Notes under the pieces: model-generated
Database searches by the model: none
What the model was told of the DNA's origin: nothing
Seen by the model: only the letters and a program-made list of their open reading frames with translations
Translations under genes and position numbers: made by a program
From: Branchipolynoe longqiensis
Taxonomy: Eukaryota; Annelida; Polychaeta; Phyllodocida; Polynoidae
NCBI GenBank assembly: GCA_030323885.1
Contig: CM059186.1
Location: 20,994,998 to 21,058,997 of the forward strand
Direction of reading: 5' to 3'
DNA length: 64,000 nucleotides
Shown: piece by piece, positions 1 to 10,540 of the stretch
How positions within the stretch are numbered: position 1 is the stretch's first letter
Layout of the letters: each line of letters opens with the position of its first letter

Positions 1-693
1 AGTGAGGGATCAGACACGGTTCAAGATCACAGTTCAGGGCCTTCTTCGCAGCCCGTTCGTTTCCTTGTATGCTGGCATGGCCAGGCACCCAGCACAGGTG
101 GATCTCATACCCATCCGTTGCCAGTAGGTTAATTTTATAAATGACCGTTGCTAGAATAAGGTGATTCGTTTTCAGTCCGGCAACAGCCAGGAGGCAAGAT
201 AACGAATCACTGTATATAACATAGTTAGTGTGGTTGGATGCCTCGATACACTCCAATGCGAGAAGGAGTGCTCGGGCTTCCGCAGTGAAAATTGAGCTCT
301 GATCAGGCAAGCGTACGCCAAATTTTTCCCGTCGGCAGACTGCCGCAGCAGCTACCCGGCTTTGGTCTTTCAAACCATCAGTGTATATGGAGAGGTGGTC
401 TGCAAACTGGCCTTGAATCTCTGCATGCAGTCCTTGGTACTCGAGTGGATGTGTCCCAGACTTCCTCAGTTCCGTGAGTCGGGGGATAATGAATGGCTTC
501 CTCAACGACCACGAGGGATGTTCTGGGACTTTGGAATCCTCCAACACGTCCAAATCATTGGATGAGGAAAACCAATCAGGGTTTCCGCCAGAAAATAATT
601 TGATGGTACCCAGAATCTGGGGGTGGGGGGTCAAGGGGTTCTGGCGGGTTCTGGCAGCTTTGCTGTCTCTGGCTCCTTGAAGAACCTTTAAAA
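1..693 (-). pseudogene. LINE C-terminal RNase H domain, fragment running off the window edge
   Basis: Read on the minus strand, a frame without ATG is open from about 693 to base 1. It gives an RNase H fold in order: IYTDGLKDQSR (first Asp), IFTAEARALLLALE (Glu), VIYSDSLSCLLAV (second Asp) and HLCWVPGHASIQGNERAA. This layout is that of the RNase H found at the C-terminus of I/R1/Jockey-type non-LTR retrotransposon polyproteins. The usual final Asp of the GNExAD motif is Ala here, so the domain has probably lost activity. The upstream ~120 residues look like the linker between reverse transcriptase and RNase H. The element continues beyond base 1. The clade is not resolved. Confidence 0.75.
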
Positions 694-1084
694 AAAATTA
701 TCCCAGCAATTTGAGGGTACAGACTTGTACCATCAGAAAATTTAACGGTACAGAATTTTACCAATTTTACCCTCTGGCAAAAACCCTGCCAATTTTCCGC
801 AATTGAGATTTCCCCAGCTTAATCAACCAATGTAGACATTCTTTATAATTGGGAAATAGTGTGCAGTATTATCTGTTTCGATAGGGCAGATCAGTGTTCA
901 GAGCAATGTTGTCCTGACATAGGAATTGTCTGTCCTGTCATCGGAGGGATAGTAAAATCAAACAAAGATTGTTTGTACATTGAAGAAATTGCTCCACGCA
1001 CAGCAGGGGTTAGACAATCACAAATGTCGCTGCAGACAGGTAGTCCTGCAATGCAGTAAAACTGGTTATTTGAATCTAATCTTT
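694..1084. other. no recognised feature
   Basis: AT-rich sequence with a short repeated 'acggtacagaatttta'-like stretch near 715-770. Short open frames lack family resemblance. I see no gene. Confidence 0.5.
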
Positions 1085-1372
1085 TTCTTTCTTGAAGACT
1101 TATACTGCTTACCATGGATAAGTCTGAATAGTCTTGTTTTCACCATTAGACAGTTTGTCGATAGAAAGCCCGAGCCTATACTTTTACCGACTCAAGGGAT
1201 TTTTAACATTCCACACCACATAGACATAGTATCTAAGTTAATAGTTATACACAGCAGTTGAAACCCAAATTAGCAGAGGTGATGGCATGGGGAATCGAAC
1301 CACCAACCTTCAGATTAGGAGTCTGACGTAGAAAAAGATCTGACACTCTAACCACTCCGCCACAGAGAAAAA
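1085..1372 (-). mobile_element. SINE-C, minus orientation
   Basis: The right end (1285-1372) is a tRNA-like head read on the minus strand, with A-box-like ggcggagtggttagagtg and B-box-like ggttcgattcc. The body matches copies at 7812-8099, 55121-55357 and 60500-60735, including the shared 'tctatcgacaaactgtcta' segment. The 3' end runs into a T-rich stretch near 1080, as expected for an A-rich tail on the minus strand. Confidence 0.75.
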
Positions 1373-1552
1373 GACTTCTAGAATGCCAAAACAATTTATT
1401 CAACTAGATAATCACCAAAAAGGAGACAAGCCACCATGTGGTAGATAATAAACCTGCACACCAGCTGTATTGAGTAGCCTATACTTGCATTCTTAATGCT
1501 GGCAGGTGTGGTTCAGGTTAGTCGGGTGTCTTTTAATGGGGTTTACTTTGTG

Positions 1553-2185
1553 GGGACCGGCACAGTGGCCGAATCGGTAGAGCTTTGTTTGTTTGTTGTT
1601 GTTTTACGTCCTAGCAACATCTAAGGTCACATCAGGACGGGTACCGACTTGTGACAGCGTGCACTCATGGCGACTTTATAGTGGTGGCCCACTGGGAAAG
1701 CAGGCTGCCAGCACCATGACCTGACATTCCACTCAGTCACAGTATCCTGACACTGAGCCAATGAGTCCTTGCCCTATCCTAATAATGCCGAGGGCCAGGC
1801 TAGGAAGTGACAAGTATAAATTTTAAAGTCGACCAGGATTCGGACGCACAAATCCATGGTTTCGAATCTCCCGATCTCGCAAAACAGGAGACGAACGCTC
1901 CGAATCGGTAGAGTACGGAGTTCGATTCCTGGTCGAGTCAAACCAATGACTTACAAAATTGGTACTTGTCACTTCCTAGACTGGTGCTTGACATTATTAG
2001 GATAGGGCAGTGTCAGGATAATGTGACTGAGTGAGATATCAGGTCATGGTGCTGGCGGCCTGGTCTCCCAGTGAGGCAGCACTATAAAATCTTTATGAGT
2101 GTGCACTGTCACTAGTCGGACCCTGCCCTGATTTGACCTTAGATGTTGCCAGGACGTAAAACTCCAAGAACCAACCAACCCAACT
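1553..2185 (+). mobile_element. SINE-A, plus copy split by another SINE-A
   Basis: The tRNA-like head starts at 1553 (cacagtggccgaatcggtag) and is interrupted at 1582. It resumes at 1900 with the B box and body, and ends in the conserved tail (gaccttagatgttgccagg, then acgtaaaactcc) near 2160. A 14-bp direct repeat, ccgaatcggtagag, lies at 1569-1582 and 1900-1913 and marks the target duplication of the nested copy. Confidence 0.85.
1583..1899 (-). mobile_element. SINE-A nested inside another SINE-A head
   Basis: A full minus-strand copy with the tail first (tttgtttgttgttgttttac at 1586) and a type-2 head last (agacgaacgctc). It is bounded by a 14-bp target-site duplication. Insertion falls in the A box of the host SINE, so the pair forms an inverted repeat. 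Confidence 0.85.
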
Positions 2186-2239
2186 TAGTGGGTAGGGCTG
2201 TAAGTGAATAGCGGGGTTTGTGAGGTTGCAGTTATAGTT

Positions 2240-3092
2240 AAAGTTGCATAGTCCGATGGTTTTGAGTTTCTGAAATTTTCTGAGATATATACATTATAAT
2301 TATCGTTATAATTTACTGTACTTTGCAGTAACTTTTATTTTAAATGGCTAACTTTTGAGATATTTGAAGTTCAAACATGCAAGATTCATTTTGGCAAGTA
2401 TGCTAATGCCCCGGTCACATACACGTTAGTGGACGTAGTTGAAGGTAGTGGAGGCTAACGTAGTTGAACGTAGTTGAACATACCGGCATCCATACTTGTC
2501 CGTGATGTTAACTTGGTAATAACGTGGGTGAGCCGTGATGTCTGATTAAATTTGTGGACATGTTCAAAAGAGCACTACGTTAGAAGCTGAATTTGCATCC
2601 GTGATGCTAACGTACTCTAGCATACTCTAGCATACTTGGATGAAGCCCTGGTCACATAGCCATCAGTTAGTGGACGTAGGTGAACGTAGTGGAGGCTAAC
2701 GTAGTTGAACGTGGTTGAATGTACTGGCATCCGTACTGTAATGTATTTATCCATAGCGTAACGTATTTATCCGTACCATAACGTATTTATCTGTACCAAA
2801 ACCTGCCATACCTTAATGTATTTCAACGTAGTTTAGCATATTTACACCACATTTAACCCACATTAGCCTCCACTACGTTCAATTACGTCCACCAACGTGT
2901 ATGTGACTGGGGCATAAGAGTCTGACATCATAGACTCCAACAGTAACAGATTCTATTAACTTGACTTGACCATTTTATGTGGCAACAAATGGTTAATAAG
3001 TGCATCAGTTTCTAAGTTAAATATATAGGATCAAATCTAGATAATTATTTTGGTTTTGAAAATTTGAAGCATTTATCGGACTATGCAACTCT
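2240..3092 (+). mobile_element. MITE-S copy split by a foldback element
   Basis: Begins with aaagttgcatagtccgatgg and ends with the inverted complement near 3090 (cggactatgcaactctaag). The conserved internal segment (ataacgatcaa-type and caaacatgcaagattcattt) matches other MITE-S copies such as 42384-42736. The copy is interrupted at 2407-2914 by an element flanked by TAA. Confidence 0.8.
2407..2914. mobile_element. Foldback TIR element, word 'acgtagttgaacgtag'
   Basis: Ends TGCCCCGGTCACATACACG and its complement (cgtgtatgtgactggggca), flanked by TAA at 2404-2406 and 2915-2917. The interior is made almost wholly of degenerate copies of acgtagttgaacgtagtgg in the left half and the complementary word in the right half. 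An internal near-terminal motif (gccctggtcacatagc) recurs at 2645. It shares its words with the element at 59037-59950. No coding potential. The TWA-type 3-bp duplication fits PIF/Harbinger, but no transposase is present to prove this. Confidence 0.8.
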
Positions 3093-3111
3093 AAGCATTA
3101 GTAGCAGTGGT

Positions 3112-4510
3112 TGGTTGTTGGGGGGGGGGGTTACATCCTAGCAACATCTATGGTCATATCATAACAGGTACCAACTTGTGACAGTGTGCACTCATGGCGA
3201 CTTTATAGTGCTGCCCCACTGGAAGATCAGGTTGCTGACACCATGACACGATATCCCACTCATTCATATTATCCTGATATTGAGTTCACCAGTCTTTGTC
3301 CTGCTTAGTAATGTCACGCACCAGGCTAGCTAGCGACAAGTAGTATACATGGGGGGAAGTACCAAACTACTCAACAAACTACAAGTGATGCAAAATAAAG
3401 CCCTTAAAATATACCTCCAAGTACACAAAAGATATCCCACGATAGAACTACACAAAAAATGCAAAACAACACTATTAACAAGCAGAAGAGAAACGCACCT
3501 GAAAATACTAGCACACCACTACACCACGAAACCGGATTACACAGTAGCCCCCCGCAGGGACACTAGACACATGGCGGCCCCAATACTCCTAACGGAAAGA
3601 AGCAACATGAAAATACATGAGAGAAGTGTACTAACCATGGCAGCACATGCCTGGAATAAACAAAATGTAAAATTGCGGGCGATCCGTAACCCTGACCACT
3701 ACAAAAAATTCCTAAAGAAAACAATTACTTACTGACACAACAAAACCGCACCTGCCCCTGAGCGCCGTGAATGCTTGCTGTGTACTGGCACAGAAAGCAA
3801 AAGACAGGCCAGGAAAAGTGGTAGGCACTAAACAGAAAAAATAGGGAAATTAGCTCTCCTAAGTATTAAGGAAATCAGGAAAACTATCACCACATGGCGC
3901 AGTCCACCTGGGTATGTGTAATGGCACAAACCAACACAGAAGTGGACAGGCCACGGTCATGCAACTGATCCACCCTGAAATACAAAATGGCTAGGGAAGC
4001 AACACAGCCATCCCGCCTGGCCGCAGTCCTAAAGGGTCCGAGTGTGTTCTAGCACACGAGTGCACTATCTAAGGACAGGGTTTAGGTGAAAGGATGCTGT
4101 AACAAATAACAAAAATCTGAATGGAACGGGATCCTCTCCCACAAGCCTGCATGTCACCCAAGTAGATGTACATAGTAGGCTAAGGTATCATTACTCAGAC
4201 TAGACAAAAAAAACTGGAAAATTACAAAAAACTAACATAGGCTATTACTAACAACCAAAATTGCAGAAGGCTGACCCGAGCAGACACAGGTAAACACTCC
4301 TGGGCAAAGGAACAGATCAAGACAGCACCACAGCTGTCCAGCGTTGAAAACAAGCACCCTGACAGGAGCTTATACGTTATGGGCAGAGTAAATACCTCGT
4401 CAATAAAAAAAAATTAAAAAAAATTAAAGATTTGGTAAGTCATTGGTTTGACTCGTTTGGGGTTTTAACTCACAACCTCTCACATGGGAAGTAAAGGCAG
4501 CCAGCGCGCA
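3112..4510 (-). mobile_element. SINE-A, minus copy split by a LINE fragment
   Basis: Tail and body run from 3112 to about 3342 (catcctagcaacatctatgg to agctagcgacaagta). The copy resumes after the LINE at about 4428 with tttggtaagtcattggtttg. The head after 4455 differs from the usual tRNA heads and resembles the variant near 60010-60060, so it belongs to a head variant. Confidence 0.75.
3343..4427 (+). pseudogene. LINE 3' fragment: reverse transcriptase C-terminal tail plus 3' UTR
   Basis: The open frame 3349-3735 encodes 128 residues: LLNKLQVMQNKALKIYL, then TIELHKKCKTTLLTSRRETHLKILAHHY. This pattern is typical of the segment after the thumb in Jockey/CR1/R1-type non-LTR reverse transcriptases. 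No catalytic motifs remain, so the copy is strongly 5' truncated. About 660 bp of non-coding 3' sequence follows and ends in an A-rich stretch (4404-4427), matching target-primed insertion. The fragment sits inside a SINE-A copy and is therefore younger than it. Confidence 0.75.
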
Positions 4511-4586
4511 TAGTCTTGCGATATGCTGTCTGTTTCCTATGCTTATCTGACCCCATGTAAAGAAGGAATTGACTCGACAAGCTCAG

Positions 4587-4912
4587 GAGCAGGACGTAGC
4601 TCAGGCGGTAGAGTGTCCACCTGTGAAGGTGTGGGTCATCCAATCGATCCTGCTCAGTGGACACAGTTTCAGTTTGGGCTATTTTCCGTTCCAACCAGTG
4701 GCCCACAACTGGTTCATCAAAGGCTGTCCTGTCTGTGGGAAAGTGCATATAAAAGACCCTTTGTTGCTTATCGGAAAGAGTAGCCTATGTGGCGGCAGCG
4801 GGTTTCCTCCAAAGAAATATGTTAGAATGACCATATGTTTGGCGTACAATAACCGATGATAAAAATCAATGCGCTCTAGAGGCGTCATTCAATAAAACAA
4901 ACTTTCTTTCGA
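4587..4912 (+). mobile_element. SINE-B (mollusc-type tRNA SINE), full length
   Basis: The head gacgtagctcaggcggtaga is A-box like and ggtcatccaatcgatcctgc is B-box like. The body has gtgggaaagtgcatataaaa and the tail ends in caataaaacaaactttcttt. Related copies occur at 14245-14510, 39330-39670 and 62990-63302. From memory, this family is widespread in molluscs and is the main clue to the host lineage. Confidence 0.85.
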
Positions 4913-5439
4913 CAAACTCTGTACTGGAAATGTTTATCATTGCGCTGCTATATGACGTCAGCTCGCTATATTAAGGATCTGCTCGTCTTAGGCCAGAGAA
5001 AGAAAAACTTATTTGACGTCCCCGCCCGACCAGAGAAATGGCCCCGATCTCCAAATATATATATATATTTTTGTTTTAACGCCACCTGAAATGGGATAAC
5101 GTAAATAAAAACAAGTTTTTAATAAATTGTCACGTTAAATACATGCAGTTGAGCTTTCAGTTGAATACAGATGTTATTTAGAGTTATTTTTATGTTTTCT
5201 TGTTCGATTTTTAACTAGGAAGTTTCTATGATCTTCTCTCCCTTCCTATCATCCTTGCTGACCAATGAATACCATGGTTAGTTTTCTTCTTCCTGTACAC
5301 TGCCATTCTACATACAAAATACAAAATCAAAATGAAAACCTCTTGCCCGATCTGGACAATCTTTAATGGGTGGACACTAAACAAGTATTTTCTTTAATGT
5401 GACCTTATCAGCCAGGCTGCTGATAAGGCTCCATTACAC
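4913..5439. other. no recognised feature
   Basis: AT-rich intergenic sequence with a short TA run near 5059-5070. No open frame or repeat family recognised. Confidence 0.5.
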
Positions 5440-5520
5440 ATACATTGTACATGCATTACACATACATTACACATACATTACACATATATTACACACACAT
5501 TACACGTACATTACACATAC
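5440..5520. repeat. Short tandem repeat, unit about acacatacatt
   Basis: Repeated acacatacatt units run into the larger tandem array that follows. Confidence 0.8.
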
Positions 5521-6060
5521 CTGTCCTGATATGACCTTAGTAGTTGTCACGATATAGGACAATAAACCACACTCTACTTCTCTCACTGTTATATAATTGA
5601 TGACTCTCAGTTGATGTGACTGCTGAAAAGGTTCCATACATATATACATTACATCTACATGTCTGATATGACCTTAATAGTTGCCAGGACATAGGGCACC
5701 AATAAACCACAATCTACTTCTCTCACTGTTATATAATTGATGACTCTCAGGTGATGTGACTGCTGAAAAGGTTCCATACACAAGTACATTACATAGATCT
5801 ACATGTTCTGATATGACCTTAGTAGTTGACACGACATAGGGCATCAATAAACCACAATCTACTTCTCTCACTCTTATATAATTGATGACTCTCATGTGAT
5901 GTGACTGCTGAAAAGGTTCCATACATATATATAGCTACATGTTCTGATATGACCTTAGTAGTTGCCAGGACATAGGACACCAATAAACCACAATCTACTT
6001 CTCTCACATATAACCGATTACTCTCATGTGATGTGCTTTAGCATTAAAGACTATCCATGA
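5521..6060. repeat. Minisatellite, unit about 136-145 bp, four copies, containing a SINE-A tail
   Basis: Units start near 5525, 5663, 5808 and 5944. Each begins with ctgatatgaccttagtagtt followed by a gacata-type segment, which is the 3' end of SINE-A. Then come aataaaccacaatctacttc, ttgatgactctca and gctgaaaaggttccataca. The last unit is truncated. The minus-strand open frames across it are products of the repeat, not genes. Confidence 0.85.
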
Positions 6061-6167
6061 TGGTTGTGAATTAACACCTGTTTAGTTGTGAGGTATCATA
6101 GTCATTATGCTAAAAAGAATAAGTAATTAAAATATCAATTAATATGGTTCTGATTTATAAGCTATTT

Positions 6168-6300
6168 AAAGTTGCATAGTCCGATAGTTTTAGGTTCTTT
6201 TCCAATTGCCATATATTTTTAAAGATAAATATATTAGATTGTTCGTTATTATCTACCTTGAAGTAACTTTCATTACATTTGAAACAATATACATAACCTC
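6168..6300 (+). mobile_element. MITE-S left end, partial
   Basis: Starts tttaaagttgcatagtccga and follows the MITE-S consensus (taaatatattaga, then taccttgaagtaactt) until about 6300, after which it diverges. Confidence 0.65.
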
Positions 6301-6554
6301 AACGTAATACTTTTTTTTCCAATTATATAATGACAAAAATCAGACAGATCAGAGTGTCGGTTTTGTTCACTCCCCTACTAGTTGTGTGTGGACCAAAAAG
6401 TTATCGATCTATGGTAATGGTGTTTTTAAAAGGTAAACAAGGTGTCCAACTACTGTGTACAGATGGTCTATCACTTGCATTACAATACTAGTCATTGCTG
6501 GTATTGACACCACTCCGTATCACCACATCTCTTCTGTGAAATCTGTAACCATAT

Positions 6555-7384
6555 CAGAGAGCGTGTATATAAACAGATGAGAGGGACAACTCCTGCGAAA
6601 ATCGGTAACATAGGCTACAGTGGCGCCTCACGCGGTCATTGTTGAACAAGCTTTGAGTTTGACGGTACGTGCAGTGCAAAACATTAGTTTTATTCAAAAT
6701 TTATAGAAATCCAGAACCCTAACCTTATAAATTTAATATAATGTTTTTGGTAAACATGTTTTCTATATCTGTTCCAAGCGGTTTGTGTCTAGGACATGTG
6801 GTTTTAGAGATATTTAAGTTTTTCTGTATGAAGATTGCTCACCGCCATTGACAATGCATTGACTGATTGAGTTTGCCGACGCGCAGTGCAAAAACGTCGA
6901 TTTTATTCAAAATTAATAGAAATCCAGAACCCTAACCGTATCAATTTAATATAATCTTTTTGGTAAACATGTTTTCTATATGTGTTCCAAGCGGCTTGTG
7001 TCTAGGTCGTGTAGTTTTAGAGATATTTGACATTTTCTGTATGAAGATTGCTCACCGCCATTGACAATGCATTGCGTTTGCCGTATGTGCAGTGCAAAAC
7101 GTTAATTTTAATCCAAATTAATAGAAATGCAGAACACTAACCTTATCAATTTAGTATAATCAATTCATTGAATATATTTTCTATATGTGTACCAAGCGAT
7201 TTGCTTCTAGGTGGTGTGGTTTTATAGATATTTCACTTTTTCTGTAGGAAGATTGCACACAACCATTGAATTTGCCAGCTGTGTCATAAACTGTTCAACA
7301 ACCACCACTTGAAGCGCCACAGTCAGCAGCTGTTACATGGTCTAGTATGACAGTTCTCCCTCTCATCTATATACAAGCTCTCTG
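6555..7384. mobile_element. hAT-like non-autonomous element with three internal repeats
   Basis: Terminal inverted repeats of ~30 bp: cagagagcgtgtatataaac at the left and its imperfect complement tatatacaagctctctg at the right. They are flanked by accatat at 6548-6554 and 7385-7391. The interior holds three ~200-bp direct repeats, each starting near cgtgcagtgcaaaac (about 6666, 6884 and 7083). The CAGAG...CTCTG ends suggest hAT, whose usual duplication is 8 bp; only 7 bp match here. No transposase. Confidence 0.7.
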
Positions 7385-7399
7385 ACCATATGCAGGTTG

Positions 7400-7798
7400 G
7401 TGATGGTTGTTGGAGTTTTACATCCTGGCAACATCTAAGATCATATGAGGATGGGTATCGACTTGTGATAGTGTGCACTCATGGCAACTTTATAGTGCTG
7501 CCCACTGAGAAATCAGGCCACCAGCACCATGACCTGATATCCCACTCAGTCACATTATCCTGATGCTAAGCTAACCAGTAGTCACATTATCCTGACGCTA
7601 ACCTAACCAGACCTTGCCCTATCCTATTAATGCTGAGCGCCAGGCTTGGAAGCGACGAATATACATTTTTGTAAGTCATTGGTTTGACTCTACCGGGAAC
7701 CGAACTCCCGATCTCCCGCACGCGATGCCAACGCTCTACCGATTCAGCCAACACGCGGATTCAGCCAACCGATTCAGCCAACACGCCAGCTAATATAT
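7400..7798 (-). mobile_element. SINE-A, minus copy with internal duplications
   Basis: Tail at 7410-7440, head at 7690-7750 (ctaccgattcagccaacacg). The 'tcacattatcctgac' block is duplicated (7550-7600), and the head end 'gattcagccaacacgc' is repeated two to three times (7741-7790). Confidence 0.8.
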
Positions 7799-7811
7799 GA
7801 CATTAGCTGGG

Positions 7812-8099
7812 GTTTTTTTCTTGAAGATTTATACTGCCTATTATGGATAAGTCTGAATAGACTTGTTTTCACCATTAGACAGTTTGTCGAAAGAAAGCCC
7901 GAGCCTACACTTTTACCGACCGAAGGGATTTTTAACCTCCCATACCACATATACATGGTATGAGAGCAACTGGCCTTTGATGATGCTGTAAGTTATACAC
8001 AGCGGTGGAAATCCAAATTGGCAGAGGTGGAGGCACGGGGAATCGAACCACTGACCTTCAGCTTAGGAGTCCGACCTAGAAAAAAGTCAGACACTCTAA
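7812..8099 (-). mobile_element. SINE-C, minus copy, head cut by a foldback element
   Basis: Same family as 1085-1372. The head stops at cagacactctaa, where the foldback element at 8100 begins, so the last ~16 bp of the head are missing. Confidence 0.75.
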
Positions 8100-8759
8100 A
8101 GCCCCAGTCACACATACCCGGATCAGGGGCCGGACGAGCCCCGGACTGCCATCCGGGGTGGTCCGGGGCTATCTGGGGTGGTCCGTGGCTTGTCTGTGCC
8201 GACACCCCCTGATCCAGCCTGATCCGTGGCTCGTCTGGCGCCGTCCGGGGTCAGCCCCGGATGTTTTAAAATGTTTAAAACATCCGGGGCGGTCCGGGGG
8301 ATTTTGCGATCCCGCTCAATCCGGCCTGATCCGGGGATGGTCCAGGTATTTCGGGGGTGGACCGGGGGTGGTCCGGGGTCATTTTGAGCCACGGTTTGAC
8401 CCGGACCATCCGCGTACTATCCAGGAGTACCCCTGGCCTAGCCACGGACCACTCCCGGACTGCCCCCGTAAGACCGGGGGTGATCCGGGATAGTCCGGGG
8501 GTGATCCAGGATAGTCCGGGGGTGGTCTGGGGAAGTCCGGGGGTGGTCTGGCCTCATCCGGGGCCGGTCCTGCCCAGTCCGGGGGCAGTCTGGGGGCGGT
8601 CCGGGGCTCGTCCGGGGCTCATCCGGGAATGTGTGACTGAGGCAAAAATCAACGAAAACCGTGATTTTATCCATGGCAGTCCGGTACAGTCTGGGCCGTT
8701 GGTCCGTGGGTGGTCCGGCTCAAAATCCGGGGCTCGTCCGGCTATGTGTGACTGGGGCT
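8100..8759. mobile_element. GC-rich foldback TIR element, word 'ggtccgggg'
   Basis: Ends AGCCCCAGTCACACATA and TATGTGTGACTGGGGCT are exact complements, flanked by TAA at 8097-8099 and 8760-8762. The interior is dozens of degenerate copies of (g)gtccggggg, ccggactg and gatccggg, with the complementary strand in the left part. The five or more overlapping open frames across it are by-products of the words. No transposase. Confidence 0.85.
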
Positions 8760-8965
8760 TAAAGTTGCATGGTCCGATGGCATCTGAATTTTTGTCTTAT
8801 TTTTTTAGATAAATATATCAAATTGATCGTTACAAGCTACTAATCATTAGTCCGGAGTGATTTTGATTAAAGATGATTAGTTTTGAAGTAATATGAGCTG
8901 AAAGAACCAAAAATAATTTCGACAAGCTTGCCAAAAGTCCTGTGGCTATAACCCAGATGGTCATC
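8760..8965 (+). mobile_element. MITE-S left part, partial
   Basis: aaagttgcatggtccgatgg at 8761, then taaatatatcaaattgatcg. The right part is lost or diverged beyond about 8965. Confidence 0.6.
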
Positions 8966-9084
8966 TCGCGGTGACCACGTGATGTGAGATGACCTGGACC
9001 CTTACAGGACTGTATCTAGGTATTTCTGTTTGCGGTAGTAACATTCTGGGAATGGATTAGTGCCATAGGCCCATGGCACTAGGG

Positions 9085-10540
9085 TTTTTAACCAAATATA
9101 ATGTGTGTCTGTTGTCTGCTCGTGTCTGTCTGTCTATGTATGTCTGTATGTATCTGTGTGTGTCTGTCTGTGTGTATTTCTGTGTGTGTATATCTGTGTG
9201 TTTCTGTTTCTGTGTATGTGTGGGTATGTATGTGTGTATGTGTCTGTGTGTGTCTGTCTCTGTATGTTTCTGTGTATGTGTGTATGTATGTGTATGTGTC
9301 TGTGTATGTCTGTCTGTGTGTATGTGTGTGCATGTATGTGTGTGTGTCTGCCTCTGTCTGTGTGCGTCTGTCTATGTGTCTCTGTATGTGTGTGTCTCTC
9401 TCTCTGCAAAGTCAGGTCAGGTGTATTTGTGTCTGGGTATGTCGGGTGTGTGCATGTCTGTGTGTTTCTGTGTTTGTGTGTGCTGTATATGCATGTCTGT
9501 CTGTGTGTGTTTAGCTATGTGTGTCTGTCTGTGTGTGTCTGTGTGAATATGTATGTGTGGTAATATGTATGTGTGTATGTATGTGTGTGTCTGTATTTGT
9601 GTGTCTGTGTATGTCTGTCTGTGTACATCTGTGTGTATGTATGTGTCTGTGTCTGCCTCTGTATGTGTGTGTCTGTCTATGTGTCTCTGTCTGTGTGTGT
9701 GTCTCTCTCTGCAAAGTCAGGTCGGGTGTATGTGTGTCTGTGTATGTCGGGTGTGTGCATGTATGTGTGTTTCTGTGTCTGTATGTGCTGTCTGCATGTA
9801 TGTCTGTGTGTGTCTATATATGTGTCTGTCTGTGTCTGTATGTATATATATGTGTGTATGTTTGTGTGTATGTTTGTGTGTGTGTCTGTGTGTATGGGTG
9901 TGTATGTCTGTGTCTGTCTGTATGTGTGTATGTATGTGTGTGTGTCTGCCTCTGTCTGTGTGTGGCTGTCTAAGTGTCTCTGTCTGGGTGTGTGTCTCTC
10001 TCTCTGCAAAGTCAGCTCGGGTGTATGTGTGTCTCTGTATGTTGGGTTTGTGCATGTCTGTGTGTTTATGTGTCTGTGTGTGCTGTCTATGCATGTCTGT
10101 CTGTGTGTGTCTATCTATGTGTGTCTGTCTGTGTGTATATGTATGCGTGGTAATGTCTGTGTGTGTATGTCTGTGTGTGTATGTGTGTATGTATGTGTGT
10201 CTCTGTATGTGTGTATGTTTGTGTGTATGTGTGTGTCTGTATGTGTGTGGCTGTATGTGTGTTTATGTGTATATCTATGTGTGTATGTCTGTGTGTGTCT
10301 GTCTGTGTGTCTGTTTGTGTGTGTGGCTCTCTCTCTGCAAAGTCAGGTTGGGTGTATGTGTGTCTGTGTATGTCGGGTGTGTGCATGTCTGTGTGTTTCT
10401 GTGTATGTGTGTGCTGTCTGTGCATGTCTGTCTGTCTGTGTGTGCCTATCTATGGGTGTCTGTGTGTGTATGTCTGTGTGTGTATGTCTGTGTGTATGTC
10501 TGTCTCTGTGTCTCTGTAAAGTCAGGTCCGGAAACACACA
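9085..10540. repeat. TG/TCTG-rich array with ~300-bp higher-order unit
   Basis: Low-complexity tgtgtctgtctgtgtatg sequence. A complex anchor, ctctgcaaagtcagg(t), recurs near 9405, 9708, 10004, 10335 and (variant gtaaagtcagg) 10516. It is followed in the first four units by gtgtatgtcgggtgtgtgca-like text. The spacing is thus about 300 bp. Open frames of up to 426 residues here are Cys/Val/His/Thr-only translations of the repeat and are not genes. Confidence 0.85.

Noticed and set aside
1285..1372. tRNA-like sequences with A and B boxes, here and at many SINE heads
   Set aside because: Each is fused to a repeated SINE body, varies between copies and lacks a clean cloverleaf end; treated as SINE heads, not tRNA genes.
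5674..6007. Minus-strand frames of 62-82 residues with repeated motifs
   Set aside because: They encode the minisatellite unit itself; the repeat, not a protein, explains the conservation.
8018..8812. Pro/Gly/Arg/Asp-rich open frames on both strands
   Set aside because: By-products of the ggtccgggg words in the foldback element at 8100-8759.
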